Shown one piece after another: positions 15,883 to 23,768 of a DNA stretch of 64,000 nucleotides (position 1 is its first letter; each line of letters opens with the position of its first letter). The translations under genes were made by a program, and so were the position numbers. The DNA lies in contig CAVTIR010000013.1 of the NCBI GenBank assembly GCA_963734665.1, positions 1,798,001 to 1,862,000 on the forward strand. The letters are read 5' to 3'. Source of the DNA: Trebonia sp963734665 (GTDB lineage: Bacteria > Actinomycetota > Actinomycetes > Streptosporangiales > Streptosporangiaceae). The notes beneath the pieces are model-generated. The model saw nothing but the letters and a program-made list of their open reading frames with translations, did no database searches and was not told the DNA's origin.

Positions 15883-15938
15883 GTATCCAACTCCTTAACG
15901 ATCTTGCGCACCTCAAGGCTACTGCCGCTTGCGGATGC

Positions 15939-16832
15939 TTACAGGCCCACGGCAGCGTAGAGCTCGCCGATCTCCCTCGTGGTGAGGTCCCTGGTCGCGC
16001 CGGGGCGGAGGTTCCCCAGCTTGATCGGGCCGACGGTGGTGCGCAGGAGGCGGCTGACCGGATGGTCGACTTCGGCGAGCATCCGGCGCACGATGTGCTT
16101 GCGGCCCTCGTGCAGCGTGATCTCGACCATGGCGCGGCCGCCGGCCTGCTCAAGGACCCGGAACTTGTCGGCGACGGCGACGCCGTCCTCAAGCTCGACG
16201 CCGGCCTGCAGGCGGCGGCCCAGGTCGCGCGGCACCGAGCCGGGAACCTCTGCCCAGTACGTCTTGGCGACCTCGTAGCTCGGGTGGGCGAGCCGGTGCG
16301 CGAGCTCGCCGTCGTTGGTGAGCAGCATCAGGCCCTCGGTGTCGTAGTCGAGCCGCCCGACGTGGAACAGGCGCTCGGCACGGTCGCCGAGGAAGTCGAC
16401 GATCGTCTTGCGGCCCCGGTCGTCCGACATCGCCGTCAGCACGCCGCGCGGCTTGTTGAACGCGAGGTACACGATGTCCTGGCGGGCTGGAATGCGCTTG
16501 CCGTCGACCCGGATGATCTGGTTCTCCGGGTCGACGCGGGCACCGAATCTCCTGACGACCTGGCCGTCGACCTCGACCCGGCCGGCGCCGATCAGCTCCT
16601 CACAGTGCCGCCTGCTGCCTACGCCAGCGGCAGCGAGGACCTTCTGCAGCCGGACGCCGCCGGGGACATCAGTGAGGTCGTCGCGCTCGCCCTCGTCGGC
16701 GGCGAAATCATCGTCGTCTTTCTCGAAGCCCATGCTGCGCAGCGCCCGGAGCCGGGCCTGCGCCTCCGGGGAGAGCTGGGCGATCTGCTGCTGCTGTCCG
16801 TTTCCGGGGCCGCTACGCCCGCGTGCGTTCAT
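15939..16832 (-). CDS. rluB: rRNA pseudouridine synthase, RluB/RsuA family
   Basis: A 297-residue enzyme. After a Gln/Ser-rich N-terminal extension of about 60 residues comes an S4 RNA-binding domain (RLQKVLAAAGVGSRRHCEEL, GRVEVDG) and the catalytic domain with GRLDYDTEGLMLLTNDGELA, in which the Asp of LDYDTEG is the nucleophile. EGRKHIVRRMLAEV is the family C-terminal motif. I chose ATG 16832; it overlaps the end of scpB by 20 bases. It likely modifies 23S rRNA. Confidence 0.93.
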   Translation of the reverse strand: MNARGRSGPGNGQQQQIAQLSPEAQARLRALRSMGFEKDDDDFAADEGERDDLTDVPGGVRLQKVLAAAGVGSRRHCEELIGAGRVEVDGQVVRRFGARVDPENQIIRVDGKRIPARQDIVYLAFNKPRGVLTAMSDDRGRKTIVDFLGDRAERLFHVGRLDYDTEGLMLLTNDGELAHRLAHPSYEVAKTYWAEVPGSVPRDLGRRLQAGVELEDGVAVADKFRVLEQAGGRAMVEITLHEGRKHIVRRMLAEVDHPVSRLLRTTVGPIKLGNLRPGATRDLTTREIGELYAAVGL

Positions 16833-17484
16833 TGTCCTCGATGTCCTCGATGTTCTCTGGCAGGAACGGCGCCAGGGCCGGCAGCTCATCCAGGGACGCC
16901 ATGCCAAGGCGCTCAAGGAAGTAGCCGGTGGTGCGGTAGAGGATCGCGCCGGTCTCCAGATCGGTCCCCGAGTCCTCGACGAGCCCGCGCAGCACGAGCG
17001 TCCTGATCACGCCGTCGCAGTTGACGCCGCGTACCGCGGAGACTCTGGCCCTGCTGACCGGCTGCCGGTAGGCGATGACGGCCAGGGTCTCAAGCGCCGC
17101 CTGGGTGAGCCGGACCTCCTGGCCGTCCCTGACGAACCGCTCGACGAGCGGGGCGCAGTCCTCCCGAGTATAGAAGCGCCAGCCGCCTGCTATCTCGCGC
17201 AGGTCGAAGCCCCTGCCGTCTTGGGTGTACTCGCTCGCGAGGGCGCGAAGGCCCGCGGCGACCTCATGCCTTGGGCGCTCGAGTACCTGGGCGATCAGGA
17301 CCTCGGGGACCGGCTCGTCGGCGACCAGCAGGATCGCTTCGAGGCAGGCGCGCAGGCCGGGGCCGTCGTCGTCGCCCTCGGCCGGTCCCGTGTGTTCCGC
17401 CGGCTGGGGCGGCGCGGCGACCGCGACCTCGTCTTCCCGCAGGCCCGCCACGCTGTCGTCGTCCCCGGTGAAATCGCTCGTCAT
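16813..17484 (-). CDS. scpB: Segregation and condensation protein B
   Basis: A 223-residue ScpB with two winged-helix domains: LRACLEAILLVADEPVPEVL at the start and LEAILYRTTGYFLERLGM-type residues at the end, with TLAVIAYRQPVSRARVSAVR and GVNCDGVIRTL in between. It has an acidic N-terminal tail. It works with ScpA and SMC in chromosome condensation. The ATG overlaps the scpA stop (ATGA) and its end overlaps rluB. Confidence 0.95.
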   Translation of the reverse strand: MTSDFTGDDDSVAGLREDEVAVAAPPQPAEHTGPAEGDDDGPGLRACLEAILLVADEPVPEVLIAQVLERPRHEVAAGLRALASEYTQDGRGFDLREIAGGWRFYTREDCAPLVERFVRDGQEVRLTQAALETLAVIAYRQPVSRARVSAVRGVNCDGVIRTLVLRGLVEDSGTDLETGAILYRTTGYFLERLGMASLDELPALAPFLPENIEDIEDNERTRA

Positions 17485-18380
17485 ATGTAGTCTTCTTCTT
17501 CGGTTTCCGTTGCCGTTGCCGCGTCTGCCGCGTCTCCTGGCCTGGCGCCCGGCGGGGCAAGCTTCACCTCGCGGTCACCGCCTGTCCAGGTTACGTACAG
17601 ATCGCCGAGCGGGGACACCTGCTCGAACGCCACCACGTCCTCGCGGTACAGCTCAAGCAGGGCCAGGAACGACGCGACGATCTCGTAGTTTCCCGTCGCG
17701 CCCGACGACAGCTGCCTGAAGGACGCGCGGCCCAGGCCGCGCAGCCGGCCCGCGATGAGGACGGCCTGCTCCCTGATCGAGATGAACGCCGCGTGGATGT
17801 GCTCGACGGACACCGTGGGCGGGACCTTCGGGGTGAGCGCGCGGGCGGCGAGGGCCGCGAACTCCTGGGGGCCGATGGTGAACAGCACCTCGGGCAGCAG
17901 CTCGGCGAACCTCGGCTCAAGGGGCACGCGCCTCGGGAACCGCTTCGCGGCCGCCGCCATCCGGCCCGCGAACACGGCGGCGACCTCCTTGTAGGCGCGG
18001 TACTGGAGCAGCCGCGCGAAGAGCAGGTCACGGGCTTCGAGGAGGGCGAGGTCCTCTTCGTCCTCGACCTCGCCGGACGGCAGCAAGCGGGCGGCTTTCA
18101 GGTCCAGGAGCGTCGCGGCGACGACGAGGAAGTAGCTGACCTGGTCCAGGTCCCAGCCGCCGGAGCGGTGCCTGATGTAGGCGATGAACTCGTCGGTGAC
18201 CTTCGACAGGGCGACTTCTGTGATGTCCAGCTTGTGCTTGGAGATCAGCCCGAGCAGCAGGTCGAACGGGCCCTCGAAGACGTCGAGGTGCACCTCGAAG
18301 GCGCCCGAGCCGCGTGGCGCGTCACCTGCCTCGCCGGCGGTGAGGTCGCCTGTCAAAGTGCCACCTGCAGTTGTGCCCAC
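17481..18380 (-). CDS. scpA: Segregation and condensation protein A
   Basis: A 299-residue kleisin subunit of the SMC complex. The N-terminal SMC-neck-binding part reads FEVHLDVFEGPFDLLLGLIS then KHKLDITEVALSKVTDEFI; the C-terminal winged helix carries SVEHIHAAFISIREQAVLIA and ASFLALLELYREDVVAFEQ. The start is GTG 18380, inside the end of the preceding gene (28-base overlap). It is coupled to scpB. Confidence 0.95.
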   Translation of the reverse strand: MGTTAGGTLTGDLTAGEAGDAPRGSGAFEVHLDVFEGPFDLLLGLISKHKLDITEVALSKVTDEFIAYIRHRSGGWDLDQVSYFLVVAATLLDLKAARLLPSGEVEDEEDLALLEARDLLFARLLQYRAYKEVAAVFAGRMAAAAKRFPRRVPLEPRFAELLPEVLFTIGPQEFAALAARALTPKVPPTVSVEHIHAAFISIREQAVLIAGRLRGLGRASFRQLSSGATGNYEIVASFLALLELYREDVVAFEQVSPLGDLYVTWTGGDREVKLAPPGARPGDAADAATATETEEEDYI

Positions 18381-18706
18381 GTTAACGACGGTACCGCGTC
18401 CTCATGCTTGTCCTGGCTGCCATTCCTGCTTGGGTCCGCGCTTGTCTCGTGGCTCGCTTGCCGGCTTGAGCGGATACGGCGGGCCACCAGGCTGTCCTTG
18501 CCCCGCGCGTCCAGGTCCGCCAGGAGGATGGCGATGGCCTCGCGCACGAGCCGCCCCCGGTCGAGGACGAACCCGAAGCGGCGCAGCTTAAGCCGCGCGT
18601 GCTCCAAGTCGAGCAGTTCGGCGGCGCACAGGTAGACGGTGATTTTCTGGTCATGCCTTTCCCTGCCGGTCGCCTCGCGTTCATCCGAGGTGGCCGGTGG
18701 GGGCAT
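18353..18706 (-). CDS. Small ribbon-helix-helix-like protein before scpA
   Basis: A 117-residue protein conserved in Streptomyces-type scp loci. The core KITVYLCAAELLDLEHARLK and GRLVREAIAILLADLDARG looks like a ribbon-helix-helix DNA-binding fold: one strand with alternating hydrophobics, then two helices. The tail is polar. I chose ATG 18706 because the upstream part of the open frame crosses an inverted repeat. An upstream 12-bp inverted repeat (18745-18801) could be its operator. Together with the ParA-like gene it may form an unusual segregation pair; inference. Confidence 0.7.
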   Translation of the reverse strand: MPPPATSDEREATGRERHDQKITVYLCAAELLDLEHARLKLRRFGFVLDRGRLVREAIAILLADLDARGKDSLVARRIRSSRQASHETSADPSRNGSQDKHEDAVPSLTWAQLQVAL

Positions 18707-18740
18707 AGTCTGGCGAAACAGCTCCGCGACCCCGGGAACG

Positions 18741-18805
18741 GATACTCTAGTTTTGCGCCTACCCAAAGGAAAGAACCTTACAGGTAACGGCAAAACTAGA
18801 GCATC
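18741..18805. promoter_or_regulatory. Inverted repeat between parA-like and RHH genes
   Basis: CTCTAGTTTTGC (18745-18756) and GCAAAACTAGAG (18790-18801) form perfect 12-bp arms, extended by GAT/ATC with one mismatch, around a 33-base centre. It starts 39 bases from the RHH start and 7 bases after the parA stop. It could be an autoregulatory operator, or a hairpin terminator for parA. Confidence 0.6.
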
Positions 18806-18811
18806 CGTCGC

Positions 18812-19705
18812 TTACCCGTCGCGTTCGTCTCCTGCCTGCTGCCACCGGTTGAGGACCTCCTTGGCGAGTTCACGGTAGGAACTAGCCCCCATCGAGGACG
18901 TATCGAACGTCGTGATGGGCTCACCTGCAACGGTAGCGTCTGGGAACCGCACTGTCCGGTTGATCACCGTATGAAAGACCTTGTCGCCGAACCCGTTCAC
19001 GACGCTGCTAAGGACTTCCCGGGTGTGCAAAGTACGGGAGTCGTACATCGTGCCCAGAAGGCCATCAATGGTCAGGTTCGGGTTGAGCCGCTGCTGTACC
19101 TTGTCGATGGTCTCCATGAGCAGCGCCACGCCGCGCATCGCAAAGTACTCGCACTCAAGCGGGATGAGCACGCTGTCCGCGCAGGCGAGGGCGTTGATCG
19201 TGAGCAGGCCGAGGGACGGCTGGCAGTCGATCAGGATGTAGTCGTAGTCCGGCACGATCTCTTTGAGCCTGCTGCCGAGGATGAACTCCCGGCCGACCTC
19301 TTGGACGAGCTGGACTTCCGCGCCGGACAGGTCGATGTTGGACGGCAGCAGGTCCAGGTTCTCCACGCCGGTCTCGAAGATGACGTCGTGCGCCTTGACG
19401 CCGCGCTCCATGAGCAGGTTGTAGACCGTGGAGTCGATGTCGTGCGGCTGGATGCCGAGGCCCACGGACAGCGCGCCCTGCGGGTCGAAGTCCACGAGGA
19501 GCATGCGCCGACCCCGCTCGGCGAGGGCGGCGCCCAGATTGATGGTCGTCGTCGTCTTGCCGACGCCGCCCTTCTGGTTGCAGACCGCCACGATCCGCGC
19601 TGGGCCGTGCTCGGCCAGCGGCTTGGGCTCGGGGAAGGCGGGGAGCGGTCGGCCCGTGGGCCCGATGTCTCCAGGCAGAAGCTCTGTTACGCGCGATGCG
19701 GCCAC
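18812..19705 (-). CDS. ParA-family ATPase
   Basis: A 297-residue Walker-type ATPase: deviant Walker A CNQKGGVGKTTTTINLGAAL, Walker A' FDPQGALSVGLG, Walker B YDYILIDCQPSLGLLTI. A variable N-terminal extension of about 35 residues precedes the fold. No parB follows; instead an RHH-like gene and scpA/scpB do. The gene is conserved at this position in Streptomyces-type genomes and is distinct from the oriC-proximal parAB. A role linking segregation to condensation is plausible. Confidence 0.9.
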   Translation of the reverse strand: MAASRVTELLPGDIGPTGRPLPAFPEPKPLAEHGPARIVAVCNQKGGVGKTTTTINLGAALAERGRRMLLVDFDPQGALSVGLGIQPHDIDSTVYNLLMERGVKAHDVIFETGVENLDLLPSNIDLSGAEVQLVQEVGREFILGSRLKEIVPDYDYILIDCQPSLGLLTINALACADSVLIPLECEYFAMRGVALLMETIDKVQQRLNPNLTIDGLLGTMYDSRTLHTREVLSSVVNGFGDKVFHTVINRTVRFPDATVAGEPITTFDTSSMGASSYRELAKEVLNRWQQAGDERDG

Positions 19706-19906
19706 CAGTAAAATCCTCCCGTGGCTAGAGGTCGCGAACTGTTCGGGACACTAGGCCCCTGCGCTACGTGCTTTCAAGCAGGCGCGCCGTTACGAAACCT
19801 TTTCTTTCTGATAGAGCCGTGCTGTCAGGTCTCCGAGGCAGGGCAGAAGGAAAAGGGCCCGCTCCCGAGATTCCGGGCATGACCGCTCGAACACGCTCGA
19901 CCGCTG

Positions 19907-20845
19907 TCAGCCAAATGCACGCGGGTGCGCGACGGCGTAGACCTCTCTCAGCTTGTCCACCGTCACCAGAGTGTAGACCTGCGTGGTGGTCACCGAGGCG
20001 TGTCCGAGCAACTCCTGCACGACCCTGATATCAGCGCCGCCGTCGAGCAGGTGGGTGGCAAAGGAGTGCCGCAGGGTGTGGGGAGAAACATCAGATTCCC
20101 CCGAACGGCTGGCTGCTTCGCGCAGTATCCCCCACGCACCCTGCCGGGTGAGCCGCCCGCCGCGTGCGTTGAGGAACACGGCAGGACTCTGTTTGCTGGC
20201 CGCCTTGCCGGCGAGGGCGGGGCGGCCCCTGACCAGGTAGGCATCCAGGGCCCTGACCGCGTAGCTGCCGACGGGGACGTAGCGCTGCTTGTCGCCCTTG
20301 CCGGTGAGCAGGACGGCCGGGTCCTGCGCCAGGTGATCGAGGTCGTCGACGTCGAGGCCCGTCGCCTCGGAGATCCGCGCGCCGGTCCCGTAGAGGAACT
20401 CAAGGAGCGCGCGGTCACGGAGGATCCGGGCATCGCTGTCCTCGGTGGACCCTGCCGCGTCGAGGATTTTCTCTACCGCGTCGATTGAGATGGCCTTGGG
20501 CAGCCGCCTGGCGGGGGCCGGCGGAGCGACCTCGCGGGCGGGGTCTTGAACCGCGATGCCTTCCCTGAGCGCGAAGGCGTGCAGCCCGCGGACGGCGACG
20601 ACCGCCCTTCCCACGGAGCTGACGGCTAGGGGCGGGTGCTCGTCGTCCCCGGCGCGCATCGCGGCCCGGAACTCCGCGACGTCCAGCTCGGAGACGTCAG
20701 CCAGCCTGGGCTTCCCGCGCTTGCCGAGGAAGTCCGCGTACCGGCGCAGGTCCCGCTCGTAGGACTCTACGGTGTTAGCGGCAAGCCCGCGCTCCACGAC
20801 GAGGTACTGCAGGTACCGCCGTATTCCATCGCCTGCGCTGACCAC
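19907..20845 (-). CDS. xerD: Site-specific tyrosine recombinase XerD
   Basis: A 312-residue recombinase. The N-terminal core-binding domain reads YLQYLVVERGLAANTVESYE; the catalytic domain has the first Arg in GTGARISEATGL, the HxxR box in HTLRHSFATHLLDGG, the second His in LLGHASVTTT and the Tyr nucleophile in QVYTLVTVDKL. I chose GTG 20845, which gives the usual XerD length. It resolves chromosome dimers at dif. Its place between parA and ald/pyrG is normal in actinobacteria, so it is not a sign of a mobile element. Confidence 0.93.
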   Translation of the reverse strand: MVSAGDGIRRYLQYLVVERGLAANTVESYERDLRRYADFLGKRGKPRLADVSELDVAEFRAAMRAGDDEHPPLAVSSVGRAVVAVRGLHAFALREGIAVQDPAREVAPPAPARRLPKAISIDAVEKILDAAGSTEDSDARILRDRALLEFLYGTGARISEATGLDVDDLDHLAQDPAVLLTGKGDKQRYVPVGSYAVRALDAYLVRGRPALAGKAASKQSPAVFLNARGGRLTRQGAWGILREAASRSGESDVSPHTLRHSFATHLLDGGADIRVVQELLGHASVTTTQVYTLVTVDKLREVYAVAHPRAFG

Positions 20846-21089
20846 CTGCCGATCGTAGCCGTTGCATGCCGCCCTGCGAGCCCATCCAAGCAGAGTGCCC
20901 AAAGCATGAAATATCCGAATTGCCAATTCTCGACCGTCACCGCGATGGACCGGATTGCCAACGACGACGCGCCACCGGCAGATTCTCGACAAGCGCGTTC
21001 GCGGAGCGTCGTGAATTTGGCCCTCTTAATGTCAGGCATGACCCCTATCATGAGGCGATCAGGTCTAGGGCAGTCAAAATCGGACGGAG

Positions 21090-21671
21090 GTGCCGACCAT
21101 CCTTCCCCGACGCGTGTTTGTTGACGAGTCGATGTCAGACAGGGCTCAGGATTCGCGCGCCTACATTCTTGGCGCAACCATTTGCCAAACAGCGGATCTC
21201 TCGACCGTGCGGCAAGAGATTGCGGGCCTCCGGCTGCGGGGACAGCGGAAGGTGCACTGGCGCGAGGAGAGCGACAAGCGGCGGCGTCAAATTGTGGAAC
21301 TTATCGCCCGGCTGCCACTGGAGCATGTCGCGGTCGTCCGACACGGCCGTCCCGGTGACCGGCCAGAGCGCCGACGGCGCCATGCCATGGAGCGCCTCCT
21401 GTATGAGCTAGACCAAGCCGATGTCAGGGACATCACGTTCGAATCCCGCGACAGCCGTAACGACAGTCGCGACATCGAGATGCTCAACGCGATTCGTTCT
21501 CGCGGCGTGGTATCACTCGATCTTCAGATAAGCCACGTCGGCGGTCGCGATGATGCCATGCTGTGGGTCGCTGATGCCTTGTGCGGTGTGACCGTAAAAC
21601 AGCGAACCGGGGACATCACTTATCGAGAGACGATCCAGGCACGGTCAACCGTCCGGATCATTGAAATCTAA
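21090..21671 (+). CDS. DUF3800-like putative nuclease
   Basis: A 193-residue protein from GTG 21090. It starts RRVFVDES and YILGATI, contains KVHWREESDKRRRQIVELIA, and ends near GGRDDAMLWVADALCGVTV. The order of an early acid-Ser pair, a K-x-H-W in the middle and a late D-D/ADA motif matches DUF3800, thought to have an RNase H-like fold. A GGAGG abuts the GTG, which is closer than ideal; ATG 21132 would remove the first motif. It is an isolated plus-strand gene in a minus-strand block, with lower GC bias, and may be acquired. Confidence 0.65.
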   Translation: MPTILPRRVFVDESMSDRAQDSRAYILGATICQTADLSTVRQEIAGLRLRGQRKVHWREESDKRRRQIVELIARLPLEHVAVVRHGRPGDRPERRRRHAMERLLYELDQADVRDITFESRDSRNDSRDIEMLNAIRSRGVVSLDLQISHVGGRDDAMLWVADALCGVTVKQRTGDITYRETIQARSTVRIIEI

Positions 21672-21694
21672 AGGGATTAATAATCTGAACGCGC

Positions 21695-21799
21695 GAACCC
21701 CGGGCCCTGTCGTCCGGCAGGAATCCCGGGGTTCACTTCCAGCTCCATCGCAATGGAGTGGCTACGCGGACAACATTACTAACTACTAGTAATGTTGTC
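21695..21799. terminator. Terminator hairpin and AT-rich inverted repeat
   Basis: GAACCCCGGG (21695-21704) pairs with CCCGGGGTTC (21725-21734) downstream of the DUF3800-like gene. A second, AT-rich inverted repeat GACAACATTACTA/TAGTAATGTTGTC (21769-21799) follows, 40 bases before the ald stop. Its base composition is unlike anything else nearby. Confidence 0.7.
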
Positions 21800-21838
21800 A
21801 ATGTAAAATCGTCGATGCGGGCGGAGCGGAAGCTTTAC

Positions 21839-22954
21839 TCAGGCGAGGACTTCAGCTAGGTCGGCGAGCGGGAGATTGTGGGACTCAGCTACTGGGGGGC
21901 AGGTGAGGGCGCCGTCGTGGGTGCTCAGGCCCCTGGCTAGGGCATCGTCGTCGCGGAGGGCCTCACGCCAGCCCCTGTTGGCGATCTGGACCGCGTACGG
22001 GAGGGTCACGTTCGTCAGGGCGTACGTGGACGTGTGCGGGACCGCGCCCGGCATGTTCGCCACGCAGTAGAAGATCGAGTCGTGGACCTGGTACGTCGGG
22101 TCTGCATGGGTCGTGGGTCTTGAGTCCTCGAAGCAGCCGCCCTGGTCGATGGAGATGTCGACGAGGACGGAGCCGGGTTTCATCTTCGCGACTAGCTCGT
22201 TGCTGATCAGGGTGGGGGCCTTCGCGCCGGGGACCAGGACCGCGCCGATTACCAGGTCGGCGTCCCAGACGGCGCGCTCGATCTCGTAGGCGCTTGACGT
22301 CAGTGTCTGGCAGTGGCCCTGGTAGATCGCGTCCGCCTGGCGCAGGCGCGCGGCACTCGCATCGAGCAGCAGCACCTCGGCCTGCATGCCGAGGGCGATC
22401 GCCGCCGCGCTCATCCCCGCAGTGCCCGCGCCGATCACCACGACCCTCGCCGCGTACACGCCGGACGCGCCGCCCATCAGCACGCCACGGCCGCCGCCGT
22501 CCCGCTGCAGGTGGTGCGCGCCCACCTGCGGTGCCATCCGCCCCGCGACCTCGGACATCGGCGCGAGCAGCGGCAGCGAGCCGTCGGGCAGCTGGACGGT
22601 CTCGTAAGCGATCGCCGTGACGTGCCGCGTCAGCAGCGCCTCGGTGCACTCCCTGGAGGCGGCAAGGTGCAGGTAGGTGAACAGTATCTGGCCGGGCCGC
22701 AAGCGGTCGTATTCGTCTAGGACCGGCTCCTTGACCTTGAGCACCAGGTCGCCGGTCCCCCAGACGTCATCGGCAGTCGGCAGGATCGTCGCACCCGCCG
22801 CGGCGAACTCCTCATCCGGCAGCGACGAACCCGCGCCCGCGCCCGCCTCGATGAACACCTCATGCCCGGCGCGGGCGAGCTCGTGCACGCCCGCGGGCGT
22901 GATCGCCACCCGGAACTCGTTGTCCCTCACCTCGGCTGGGACGCCAACCTTCAT
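21839..22954 (-). CDS. ald: Alanine dehydrogenase
   Basis: A 371-residue NAD-dependent enzyme interconverting L-alanine and pyruvate plus ammonia. It starts MKVGVPAEVRDNEFRVAITP, has the substrate-binding Lys in DLVLKVKEPV, the catalytic-region GAHHLQRDGGGRGVLMGG, and the NAD motif VVIGAGTAGMSAAAIALGMQ with Thr in place of the usual Gly/Val. DISIDQGGCFEDSRPTTHAD is present as expected. I chose ATG 22954, with GGGAG upstream. Neighbours nudix and pyrG match actinobacterial order. Confidence 0.95.
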   Translation of the reverse strand: MKVGVPAEVRDNEFRVAITPAGVHELARAGHEVFIEAGAGAGSSLPDEEFAAAGATILPTADDVWGTGDLVLKVKEPVLDEYDRLRPGQILFTYLHLAASRECTEALLTRHVTAIAYETVQLPDGSLPLLAPMSEVAGRMAPQVGAHHLQRDGGGRGVLMGGASGVYAARVVVIGAGTAGMSAAAIALGMQAEVLLLDASAARLRQADAIYQGHCQTLTSSAYEIERAVWDADLVIGAVLVPGAKAPTLISNELVAKMKPGSVLVDISIDQGGCFEDSRPTTHADPTYQVHDSIFYCVANMPGAVPHTSTYALTNVTLPYAVQIANRGWREALRDDDALARGLSTHDGALTCPPVAESHNLPLADLAEVLA

Positions 22955-23099
22955 GAGTTCTCCCATAGTCCGTCGCCCCGGCGGTCCGGCAGTCCGCGGC
23001 AGCCAGGGGTAAAGCCCAGAAAACCTCTACGAAGGCGCAGCGTACCCATTGACTAACGATTGGTTAACAGGAGGTGACGAGCTTCTTTCACCGGCGCGA

Positions 23100-23699
23100 C
23101 TAGGTCTCGGGGGCGTCGGCGGGGCGCAGCCCGGAGAAACCCTGCGAGCTGGCGACGTGGCCGGCGAGCACGCCGGTGATGGTTTCCCCGTTGTGCAGCT
23201 TCCCGGCCAGCGCCAGCCGGACGGCTTCGGCGAGCGGTACCCACTCGGTGGTCAGGAACTTCTCCTCGTGCTCCCGCTCGTAGCCGGAGTCCCCCGCCTG
23301 CTCAAGGCCGCGGGCCAGGAAAATCCTGACCCGCTCGCTGGTGAACCCCGGTGAGGTGAAGGTGTCGACCAGGGCATGCCACTGCCTGGCCCGGTAGCCG
23401 GTCTCCTCGAGCAGCTCGCGCTTGGCGGTCTCCACGAGGGGCTCGCCGGCGACGTCGCGGAGGCCGGCGGGGATCTCCCACAGCAGGTAGCCGACCGGGT
23501 GGCGGTACTGCCTGATCATGAGCACCCGGTCCGCGTCGTCAAGCGCAAGGACGGCAACGGCGCCCGGGTGAGTCACCACCGTACGTTCTGCGGACTGGTT
23601 GTCTGGCATTTGAACTTGATCGGAGCGGACCGTGATGAGCCAGTGCTTGAGCCGGACGTCGGACTCCGTGACCGGCCAGCGCTCGGGGGTGTCTTCCAA
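23100..23699 (-). CDS. NUDIX hydrolase, ADP-ribose pyrophosphatase type
   Basis: A 199-residue protein with a complete Nudix box beginning after EIPAGLRDVAGEPLVETAKR and ending RELLEETGY. VLMIRQYRHPVGYLLWEIPAG is typical of ADP-ribose pyrophosphatases. It probably cleaves ADP-ribose or related nucleoside diphosphates. It sits directly downstream of pyrG on the same strand, 69 bases away, a common actinobacterial arrangement. The start codon choice is open by a few residues. Confidence 0.88.
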   Translation of the reverse strand: MEDTPERWPVTESDVRLKHWLITVRSDQVQMPDNQSAERTVVTHPGAVAVLALDDADRVLMIRQYRHPVGYLLWEIPAGLRDVAGEPLVETAKRELLEETGYRARQWHALVDTFTSPGFTSERVRIFLARGLEQAGDSGYEREHEEKFLTTEWVPLAEAVRLALAGKLHNGETITGVLAGHVASSQGFSGLRPADAPET

Positions 23700-23768
23700 G
23701 AACTTCTTTCTTCTTGGTGTTGCTGGAGTGTGCTAACGCTACGTGTTCAGTCAAAAAGAAAGGAGTTC

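Noticed and set aside
18741..18805. parS centromere site
   Set aside because: The inverted repeat does not resemble TGTTTCACGTGAAACA.
19907..20845. Prophage or integrative element integrase
   Set aside because: Sequence and position fit housekeeping XerD; no att repeats or phage genes are nearby.
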